From Tubiluchus corallicola (lineage: Eukaryota > Priapulida > Priapulimorpha > Priapulimorphida > Tubiluchidae): a stretch of DNA of 64,000 nt. The position numbers and the translations under genes are program-made. Below the pieces are notes generated by a model, which saw nothing but the letters and a program-made list of their open reading frames with translations, made no database searches and had not been told where the DNA came from. Below are positions 37,901 to 47,402 of this stretch, piece after piece; positions within the stretch are counted from its first letter, which is position 1, and the number at the start of each line of letters is the position of its first letter. Location of the stretch: contig JAQGDQ010000040.1 of the NCBI GenBank assembly GCA_030141605.1, positions 248,001 through 312,000 of the forward strand, in the 5' to 3' direction.

Positions 37901-40900
37901 CAGCTTTTGGCCATTCCAGCAATTAGTTGACAGTTATTGACATAAGACTATGAGCCAATATAGAAGCAAACATGCATGCAGTAATTTTAGTGATAAATGT
38001 AACATCCAGGGGCATAGCCAAATTCTAAAGTTAAGGGGAGCAAGAAAATAAAAAATGTGTCATGACACATATGAAACAACTTTTAACATATTAGTTACAC
38101 ATTTTAATTTTGTGTTCAAAATCAACACACGAGAAAAATATAGCTGTTAGTTTGTATTTAAAATTAAAGCACAATAAAAAGTTTTACAGTAGGCTCATCA
38201 ACCTCAAAACAGCGAAAACGTGTGTGTTATTTAATTATTTTAATTTTAAACATAAAATTGAAACAAAATGAAGCACTGTAAAAATGTATCACGAAGGAAC
38301 TGCAGCAGTCTGTTTTGTCTAGACTTCATTCTAGGAAAGTAATCTAAAACTTTATTATAATCCACCTATATACATGGGAAGCAGGTTAGTCAAATAAAGT
38401 TGTGACAGCAGAAAATTCTTCCAAGGTCATGCGATTAAAAAAATAAAAAAGATTCGACTTTTATTACCTGAGTGAACTAAAGAGTTAAAAAAGTTATTGA
38501 AAAGGCGCCAATTTTGAAAAATGTGCTCCAGGGAGCAGATGCTCCCCTTGCTTCCCTATTAGCTACACTACTAGTAACATCTTGCCATGTTAAATGTAAC
38601 CATCTCAAATGAAACATTTTATTACTTAAATTTAATATCGACAAACATATTAGGCCTACACTCTTACAAACTGATACACGAAATATATGTATAACATTCC
38701 AGTAATATTTTATATTAGTTTTATTAACACAGGATAGGACATTTTCACTTAAAATAAGAATGATTGCTAGAAAAATATACTTCCAATGCTACAGTGAAAT
38801 GCAGTTCATGCAAGGAATCTTATTAGTGCATGCAATAATTATATTAATAACACAGAAACTCTCACCTTCTATAGCCTTTGATTCTCTTTTTGCATTATCA
38901 TTAGTTGGGTCATCTGCATGCAGCAGTGGACAGATAAAAAAGAAATTTATTTCCGACAGGACTAACATGCACTAGTACTATCTATAAGTTCAATAATAAG
39001 AGAAATTAATGAAACTTTTGTGACAGCATAGATAGAAATGCAGTAAAACCTTGCGAGGCACATTCCTTAGTACGTATTAATACAATGCAAATGTGCAAAA
39101 TTTTATTACGATAACGCTGTTAATCATTAATGAATCTGTTACAAGTTACAGAAAAGATCAACACCAATAGCAGTATTACCAGAAACAAGCATTCCACAAT
39201 TTTCTGAGAACAATGTCATACACTTAGTCTATTAGTTTTATACTAAACTTTTTACCATCTGAGAGTAAGATGGTTCTAAAACAGAATGTAATACACTAAA
39301 AGCACAAACTGAGACAACAATAGTTTATTTCTAGCTGCTACAGCATTTGACATGAAATATAGAAAAGGTAACAATATTAAAGCACATCTCTTTGCACATT
39401 TTTAGCTTTTATTAATAACATGCTTGTATCACATCATGTTTCTCTGAAATAACGTATTTTTCTATTCTGTTAATACGTGATATTTGTCTGTTCCAAATAC
39501 TTTTGGATGCTTTTTGGTAAAATATATATTCAGAGTTGAAATGCTGTCTTTTACAAACTTTATGTTAATTTGCACTGTCATCATGACTGTTTTCTAATGA
39601 CATATATACATATATAGGCCTATATATATATATATATATATATGTCAAATTATTATATACAGTGACAACTAACAGTTCAATAGTCTAACAGGGATTTAGT
39701 TAAAGATATTAAACAAGCATGATAAAGCGAGTTTACTGACATTCATAGTAGCGCATAAATATCTCTCATGACTGAGGAGGATCTAGGTTACACAAATCCA
39801 GTTACTGAAACTGGTAAAAAGCAAGTGGCTTGTCATGCTTGTTCAAATTCCAGTTTGATAAAATGTCAAAGATACATTAATTTAATTACTAATAAATTCA
39901 GTTAAAAACTAAATAACCTAAGCCAGCTAGTTAAAAACTAAAATATATATTTATTTAGACTTATAATTGATCACTTGCAGTAATTAACTTACATGAATCT
40001 AAATAATCTGCATGACATTAGTCACATTGTCATAAAAACTACAGTCCTATATTGCGATCAGTCGTACTTATATTTGCAAAAGGAATAGTTGGCTGTTTAC
40101 CAGTCATGCAAGACTAAGGTTTGATGTAAACATTTCTGATCAAATAAATGAGATTGCATTTTCAATCTAGGTTGTTGTCAACATCTCAGCCAGGTATATA
40201 TAAGGAGATCTTTCTTGCACACACATAACTACTGTCAGGACAAGTGTTTTGCTTCATCAGTGTGTGAACGAACAAATCTTGACCATTTTATAACAACTTC
40301 ATTAAGTTTGAATCAAGTTGGTTAAATTATTTTCATTAATTTACTGCATACTACTAATAGCAATATGTCTCAAGTACGTCAAAATTACCATCAGGAGGTT
40401 GAAGCTTTTGTTAATAAGCAAGTTCACCTGGAGTTGTATGCAAGCTATGTCTACCAAAGTATGGTAAGTGGCACATTAATATTCACTTTTCATAAATAAG
40501 TTATTCGAACAGTGGGGGTTTGACTTTGTTTTGCTTTTAAATAGACTATTGCTCCTTGATTTTTAGCCGAGGTCTTGTATTTTTAAAGACCATGCTTAAC
40601 AATTCTTTGTTAGGCCTATATGCTTTTGTATACCTCAAATGCTAAACATATACCTGAATATACCTAAATATACCTGAAATATATATATATATAAAACCAT
40701 CTCTATATAAATCTTTATTTAGATAAATAAAGCATAAATAAAAGGTATATATGCCAAACCTTCAGAGTGTTGTATGCATTGAAGATTAATATCTTTATCT
40801 GAATTTGTCATTTTAATTTACTTTTTTAATTTGACACTAATACTATAACATAATGACATCAACCAATTTGTTCCTATCGATAGGCATATTATTTTGACCG

Positions 40901-43900
40901 GGATGATGTCGCATTCCCGGGATTTCACGAGTTCTTTGCCAAGAATAGCAATGAGGAACGGGAACATGCACAAAAGCTTATGAAATACCAGAACCAACGT
41001 GGAGGAAGAATTGTTCTACAAGGCATACAGGTGAATTTAAGCCATTTTCTTTGAGAATTGATAATCACCTTCAATTACAAAATTCATTCACAGGTGACAA
41101 TGAAGTAAATTTGATGTTTTTTTATTAAGACAATTTATAACCGGATGTATAAGTTAACTTTCGAGTCGTTTATAATTTTTTTTATTACTATGCTAAGTAT
41201 TATAACTGCACATATACTAAGAATAAAAATGCATAATAAATGAAATACAATATGTAGAAAGTGCTACGCACAATCATCAACCTGAATCATTGTAGGTGTC
41301 ATATAAAAAATCCATCTACTTATAATTAAATTTCAATATCCACTTTTCCTAACCTATAATTGTGACTTTTTCCTAAGTCTCAATCTATAGACGTTTTCCA
41401 TGAAGAACTGAAGCAGCACGTAGCAAAGATAGAGTGCTTAGTTGCATTAACACATTCTTTTTATTCAAACAGAAGCCGGAGAAGGATGAATGGGGCACAC
41501 CACTCCAAGCGTTGCAAACAGCACTGGAAATGGAGAAAAATGTGAACCAGTCCCTTCTGGACTTACATAAACTAGCAAGTGATCACAGCGATCCCCACGT
41601 GAGTTTCTTTCTCACTTAAATCACTTCTTTCCTTTCTTAACTGTTTTGAACAACTACATTTCTGTCTCTCTATTGATGACTGCAACTTAGAAGTAACTGT
41701 GAACAATTATGATGAGTATTTTGTCTTCTTACAAGTTCAAACAGTTTGAGTTAAAACATATTGAAAAAGTTTGTTGGGATAGGTTAGCTATTGATAAGTT
41801 GTGATTATTATATTCGATTTGCATTTAAATTAAAAATATTGTATTTCTGAAACCTATAGGTAATTTAGTATTTCTGCATGTGTGTGTTTTATGCATTTCA
41901 GTGTTATTAGTGTTTTTTGTGTTACAGGATTATTAGTAATGTTGTTAAACTCATAAAAGTGTAGCAAATTATGAATGATACTGTTTCTGTTTCAATGTTG
42001 TAAATGTTTTTTTTCAGTTTATTAAAGCAACACTTTACAGCGTTTCTGGAGTGTTCTCTATCTCTTTCTGCCACTTCCTTCCGCCCCTATCTCTCTCTAT
42101 TCCAATCTCATATGGTTAAAAAAATTGAACTTGAACGCTACAATATTTTGCATTTTGTAGAAATATTTTGCCCAGTACAAGTTAATTTTGGTTAAGCTTT
42201 ATATATACTCATTACGTACATGGCTTCACTTATTCAATTATCACTTTATTTCAGCTGACTAATTATCTTGAAGATGAATTCCTGGATGAGCAAGTAAAAG
42301 CAATAAAAGATTTGGCTGACAAGATTACAAAGCTGAAGCGCTGTGGCTCTGGTTTGGGAGAATATATATTTGATAAAGAAGACATGAGCTCTTAGGAAGC
42401 TGCAAAACAACATATACTAGGAGACAATAGTTTGACTGATGTCATCTTATTATTTGGGTACCTACTAAATCCTAGCTATATGGAGTGAAAATAAATTGAA
42501 AATTTGAGATCATATTTTATTCGTGTTACCTGTGTAACGTTTAGTAGATACAGAATGGACTGTTGACACAGTTTGATGCAATTACGCATTTGTACATTGC
42601 ACATATTTTTCGTGAAAAAGAGGCACTTATTAGATGAATTCAAAACAAGTTTTTAAAGCACTAAAATTTGCTTATATGCAAACATGGCATATGGGAATCA
42701 ACACGAAAACAAATATAGTGAGGAAAAAAATCCAGAAACAGCTGCTGCAGTTTGTTAAACAGCGCATACATTTTTCAGTTTAACCTACTTTCTCAAGCTT
42801 GGCCATATACTGTAGAAAGAACTGCCTTTAATAATGTTTGGTTTAATTGTTCTCAAGGCATTCATAATAAATGCAAGAAGCGAATTATCTGTTGTTTTGT
42901 TATAATGCAAATTCAAAGTTGCTTTACTCTTGAAAAGAAAGTTTCAGTGTATGTGATCATATTATATGCACAAAAGTAGTACTAAATTAGAAAGTCCGAA
43001 TAACTTTACACCTCCACTAAGTGATACAAATTGTAGAATGCTCCAACAGAGTAACAATAACACTGTGACAGTTAGACACTGAATCACTTAGGACATCACA
43101 AAATATATGACAGACAAGATAAAGAATCACTTAGGACATCACAAAGTATGTGACAGATAAGATAATGAGTCACTTAGGATATCACAAAGTATGTGACAGA
43201 CAAGATAAACAATCAGTGAGGACATCACGAAGTATGTGACAGATAAAGAATCACAGAGGACATCACAAAATAGACATATTACGTACTGTAACTACTGTTA
43301 TATCATATATTTCCACACTATATTAATACTTTGATAAACAACAATTCACAGTGTACATATTAAAACTATGCACCATATTATATTAAAAAACGGTATGAAT
43401 ACAAGAATTCTGCTTTAGGTCAGCCAATGGATGAATGGGTGGACATCTACCATACTGTCCAGCTATATCAATATTTACCTTGCTGAAATTCCAAAAATTC
43501 TAAGACAGTTCGAAGACATTAGTGTCTTAACATGAACTATAAGGAGTACCATACAGCATCTTATCATAAGGACTATCCTCGATAATGAGGTCTCTAGTAC
43601 TGCTCTAGTCAGTTACATTAAGTAGCCTTCCCACTAAGTGCTGCATTCCGACTTGCAGGTAGTGCTGAATACCAGTTTGCAGAGTATCAAATTGAACAAA
43701 AACAAAAAAGTAAAAGTTGTGCACAACTGATGCTATACATTTGTACCTTCCAAAGCTCTCTGCTCATCATCCTCATGGCACAATAGGTAACGAGGGCTTT
43801 CATGAGCAAATGGCAGTGCACACAGCTGGAAGAAGCTGGTAAAAGCCGTCATACCTACGAGTAACATGTCATTACATATTATTGAAATGTAGATGCATTG

Positions 43901-46900
43901 GTAGTTACTTGTTTACTAAAATATTAGTCATATATAATTGTAATTACTCAAGAATGGAATGTTAAACTACACAAATTTTGCGATATGGCATGATACTGTT
44001 TCCAATGATACAATAACAATAAACTATTTTTTAGACAATAAGATATACGATACGATAAATTATTTTAATGACAAAAACGATACTGAAGTTAGACAATTTG
44101 TGTAACAACGGAATTAAACTTAAATGGTTGCTATAGTTATGAAACACAAGTTTGTTTGTCATAAATAAATAAATAAATAAGTAAAGCTGTGACAGATAAA
44201 CATATTACCGCCATAAAAATATTTATCCTTGCAAGCTACAAACATGACCGGGAAAAAGTGACACTAAAATACGGTACATAGTATGTGACATCCATGAGTC
44301 AGTATCAAAGTGTATAAGGGGTCACTATACTTTGTCAATATGATTCAGAAAGATGATAGCCGTTTTTGCCAGGGGAAGTACAAGAAAATGATTCTGTGTC
44401 TGACAAGTTTATAATTTTAAATAATTCTTTTGATTTACTTCATTGGATAATTACTGTAAATAAATAGGAAAGTGAAGTGATTTTATAAAGGTAAGCGATA
44501 AGCAATGATACACACCAAATTCGATATGATAACGATATTTCTAGAATAATATCGATACGATAACAATCGAAACAAGTTTTTCATATCGATACAATAATCT
44601 GCAATTATACTAAATGAAGAATTGTTCAAATTCAATTAATTATTTTCTCTATTAATAAGATTTAGAGAAAAAAAGCTAAAACATTAATTACTAATTCATA
44701 AACAAAAATATTAACAAGCTTACAAAGCAAGAGTGGCCATTGAGCGTCAGTTCCAAGTGCTTCTGGAAGCCCCAGGAGCTGGGAAATCAACATGGACGTG
44801 GCAAAACCGAATTCGTACAAACCACCCATGGCACCACGCAAATTACGCGGTGAAATTTCCATAAAGAATATGGTTGCCACTGATGCAAATCCTATACACA
44901 AAACCAATTCACTAAATTCATTCATTCACTTAATCAATTTGAAATCACTATAAAATGAGTAAATCATTAATAAAGTGCAGACACTGATCAACTGGTCACT
45001 TAACTACCCCAAAACAGCTAACCTTCCAATGTGTATAAACAGCAAATCAATTAGCCAGGCTAATCAGCCAACCAACCAAGCAATCAAGCTTTTTCAAAAA
45101 AGAGACACTCATTTAAATACCCTTTAAAAGAATGTTATTCAAAAATGTGATTTATATATAGCCTGTATTTCCTTTTGAGTCAGAACAACTAATCAATTTT
45201 GTAACAAAATTGTGTTTAGAAGAAGGGCTTCTTGTATAATTGACTGAACCAATTAAGTAAGAAATCATTGTCGTAGAAGTTAAAATGTGTGTACAGCTGA
45301 TAAGTTATGCACAATAGCTTACCTGCAGCCATGCCAAATACCAGACGACCAATAATAATCATCTCATAAGACATGGCAACTCTAGACAAGCCCATCATTA
45401 AGCAGCCCACGAATACCGTAATGCTATTGCCCATCATAGTTTTCTTCCTAAACCAAGAAAATAATAAGTTTATTGCTAACGAAGGTACTATATCACTACA
45501 TTATAATAAAAATGTTTGACAGGTAGCAGCGTTCAGTTCACAGTGTCTAAAATATGAAGCAGATACGCAGGTACCATGCGTAAAAGCACACAAGCTAACA
45601 TGAGTGGAAACAAATTCAATTTCACAAATGAATGCTATGAAAAATTGAAGTTCTTTTCTTGCAGCTGTTTCTACCATTAGACCTAACCTTACACATTAAA
45701 TGGCTGAAACAATTTGTGAGATTGTGTGATAAGACTAGGCAGCAATGATAATTTCCTTTATAGTTGCTCCACAAAGGCGTTTAATTATAATTTTGCTAAT
45801 GGCTAGTTGGCAGCTACAGCAATTTACACAATACAACACAGCACAATTCATTACAAAAGCACTGAATAAATAGGGTACTTCGCAACACAGGCTTAATCCA
45901 TTGCCTTTCTCAAACAATTTGTAATTATTATTGTGCATAGTTTAGTCGTTCATTGTTTTAAGAAAAAAATAAGGTATTAAATTCGCAACAGTTTTATAGT
46001 TACCTGCCGAACTTGTCTGCCAAATAATGTGTAACAAAGCTGGCTGTGAGAATACCTATAGAGTAGATAGCTGCAGTAAAAGACCATAAAGTTCTAAACA
46101 TTGCTTCCGGCATAATGGCACTCTCATTTCCTTGGCGAGAAGGATAAGATTCGTTTCTGTAAAATTTCTCTAAGACCTAAAAAAAGAACAGAAATTAGAA
46201 AAGTATCTCATTTACCAAGTGATAAATAGCAATGAGAGATAGCGATAAATGATTACTCACCCGTTTAGGATTATTGATAACGACCATATTGTATCCAAAA
46301 AGAAAAGTAGTTCCAATGACAACAGTGACTGCAGTAAGAGCCAACTGAGGTGTCATACCCTACACAATACAAAATAATAAAAAAAAATACTTTGCAGAAT
46401 TGAACTTTGTACCAACAAAGACGTTTATTTTAAAATTTGTAATGTGTTAAGAATCTATACAAAATTTAACAGTACTGCCACATTAATTTGACGTTGAAAA
46501 AAATTGAAAATCTGAGAGGTGATGGAATACTGAAAATCAAATGGCCCTGGTTCAAATCCACACTCAGTCCTAACTTTTTTCACATTTCCACTGCTTTGAA
46601 CAAGACTGGTTTCATACAATTAATAACTGCGGGTTCGTTCCATCACTGAATGACGATTTTATAATTAAGGTTACAAATGATAAGTTAGCAGACTTGTAAG
46701 TTATTTTGCTTCGTAATCCTAAACACATTTGCTTTTTTATTTAGTACAACTGAAGGTGCTTGTTACAGATGACCAGTTTAAACTTAATGAACTGTTATCA
46801 AGTTCAATGGTGTGCATGTAAAAAGCTAACAGCACATTCTAAGATCTGTTTTTTGGTTGACTTCTGTAACATTTTCAACAGTTTTAAGTCCTTCAACACA

Positions 46901-47377
46901 CCAACCAGATATGTTGAACTGGCATTTTTAACAATATAATGGTAAACCACACCTTGATTTTTAAATTTTTACTATACGAAAAACAATGTTTCATCTACTA
47001 GTAGTAGAATTCATCAGGTTATTCAGATTCATCATGTTATTCATCAAGTTATAACTAGAACACACAAGCTAATGACTCCTTTGCCATTATGTTATTAAAA
47101 ATGAAGAAATAATAATTTTTCTAAATTATGACAAGGTCCTATCCCTCACTCATTTGCACACCTGATATCGCTGTTTGATTTGAGTTGACACCTGTCTGGA
47201 CATTCTTCTGATGTTGCCTCGAGCTCTCTCTATTCGAGATCCTGTCGATTCTGTTCTGGGTCGCATTTCTGGCAGTTCCTCCTCCTCCTCCGGCAAGGTC
47301 TTTGGCTTTGAGTTCTTGGGCGGATGTTCCGGACCCATACGATGATGGGGCACGGGGGCAATGCTCATTCCGGACAT
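34918..47377 (-). CDS. GLUT/SLC2-like transporter copy B, complete, with altered substrate-site residues
   Basis: Coding exons in order: 47162-47377, 46261-46359, 46004-46176, 45323-45447, 44724-44891, 43747-43854, (cassette 38866-38913), 37738-37832, 37529-37627, 36262-36480, 35616-35697, 34918-35312. All introns are GT-AG, phases agree, and without the cassette the product has 592 residues. Family marks seen: FGYNMVVIN in helix 1, ADKFGRKK after helix 2, IIIGR in helix 4, EISPRNLRG (216-224), [14 protein letters not shown] after helix 8, PELF after helix 10, and LPETRRRP after helix 12. Exofacial loop 1 has two NES sequons. The N-terminus is long (72 residues, with a Glu run and a basic [11 protein letters not shown] stretch) and the tail is charged (KAAEEGD to the end). 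Relative to human GLUT1 the sugar-contact positions Gln161, Gln282, Asn288, Asn317, Glu380, Trp388 and Trp412 become Glu231, Leu354, Ile360, Lys391, Thr458, Phe466 and Phe490. Membership of SLC2 is firm; glucose transport is doubtful. Confidence 0.93.
38007..38573. mobile_element. hAT-like MITE (567 bp) with 8-bp target duplication
   Basis: The element starts CAGGGGCATAGCCAAATTC and ends as the complement of TAGTAGTGTAGCTAATAGG, with further inner similarity (AAGGGGAGCA on both arms). The 8-bp word GTAACATC flanks it on both sides (37999-38006 and 38574-38581). A CAGGGGC(G/A)TAGC terminus plus an 8-bp target duplication is the mark of the hAT superfamily. It encodes nothing and lies in an intron of GLUT copy B. 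Confidence 0.72.
38866..38913 (-). CDS. Predicted 48-nt in-frame cassette exon of GLUT copy B
   Basis: On the minus strand a pyrimidine-rich tract ends in GCATGCAG, followed by 48 nt and a GTGAG donor. Entry and exit phases (2 nt in, 1 nt left over) are those needed between the exons at 43747-43854 and 37738-37832. The exon would insert 16 residues, [16 protein letters not shown], into the large cytosolic loop between helices 6 and 7. Its end (ESKAIE) resembles the end of the preceding exon (EQRALE), so it may be a partial exon duplication. Skipping it restores the usual GLUT loop length, so I read it as alternative rather than constitutive. It could also be a chance pseudo-exon. Confidence 0.6.
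39600..39644. repeat. (TA)n microsatellite with AGGCCT interruption
   Basis: CATATATACATATATAGGCC is followed by about 11 TA units, in the GLUT copy B intron and 0.6 kb before the ferritin promoter. Confidence 0.9.
40195..40204 (+). promoter_or_regulatory. TATA box of the ferritin gene
   Basis: TATATATAAG lies 170 nt upstream of the ferritin ATG. A start site about 30 nt downstream (near 40227) would put the IRE roughly 20 nt from the cap, the spacing needed for translational control. Confidence 0.6.
40247..40272 (+). promoter_or_regulatory. Iron-responsive element (IRE) in the ferritin 5' UTR
   Basis: The site fits the IRE consensus: unpaired C at 40252, a 5-bp upper stem (TTCAT 40253-40257 with GTGAA 40264-40268, one U-G pair), the CAGTGT loop at 40258-40263, and a lower stem of at least four pairs (40248-40251 with 40269-40272). 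The first C and the G at position 5 of the loop, which pair across it in known IREs, are present. In iron-poor cells iron regulatory protein binds such an element and blocks ferritin translation; that is family knowledge, inferred here from sequence and position. Confidence 0.9.
40365..42395 (+). CDS. Ferritin, H-type cytosolic subunit (four exons, 170 aa)
   Basis: Exons 40365-40463, 40884-41030, 41473-41598 and 42255-42395 are each flanked by GT-AG introns in phase 0 and give 170 residues, the usual length for animal ferritin subunits. The product is the iron-storage protein that forms a 24-subunit shell and oxidises Fe(II) at a di-iron site. All ferroxidase ligands of human H chain are present: Glu23, Tyr30, Glu57, Glu58, His61, Glu103 and Gln137 (human Glu27, Tyr34, Glu61, Glu62, His65, Glu107, Gln141). 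The motifs LYASYVY and EEREHA are intact. There is no signal peptide, so a cytosolic form is expected. The gene lies wholly inside the 4.8-kb interval between GLUT copy B exons 43747-43854 and 38866-38913, on the opposite strand. It has its own TATA box, IRE and AATAAA, so it is a nested independent gene and not a pseudogene. Confidence 0.97.
42490..42495 (+). terminator. Poly(A) signal of the ferritin gene
   Basis: AATAAA lies 95 nt after the ferritin stop codon, on the sense strand, the expected place for a short 3' UTR. Confidence 0.7.
43081..43273. repeat. 43-bp minisatellite, about 4.5 copies
   Basis: The unit GAATCACTTAGGACATCACA...GTATGTGACAGA.AAGATAA repeats with few changes and the last copies are shortened. 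It lies in a GLUT copy B intron, about 0.6 kb past the ferritin poly(A) signal. Confidence 0.9.
46500..46590 (+). mobile_element. Possible tRNA-like SINE remnant in a GLUT copy B intron
   Basis: GGTTCAAATCC (46553-46563) is a perfect B box, with a weak A-box-like stretch (GAGGTGATGGAATACTG) about 40 nt upstream and a T run after it. No cloverleaf is visible. Confidence 0.3.
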
Positions 47378-47400
47378 GTCTGGTTCTTATTATAATGTGC
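47378..47400 (-). promoter_or_regulatory. 5' leader of GLUT copy B with candidate splice acceptor
   Basis: A TTTCAG|G acceptor-like site on the minus strand lies at 47401-47402, 23 nt upstream of the ATG. The coding exon therefore probably starts at 47400, after a 5'-UTR intron or a trans-spliced leader. No upstream exon could be recognised. Confidence 0.4.
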
Positions 47401-47402
47401 CT

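Noticed and set aside
41434-41619. Short frame beginning [11 protein letters not shown] as a separate gene
   Set aside because: It is ferritin exon 3 read through from the intron.
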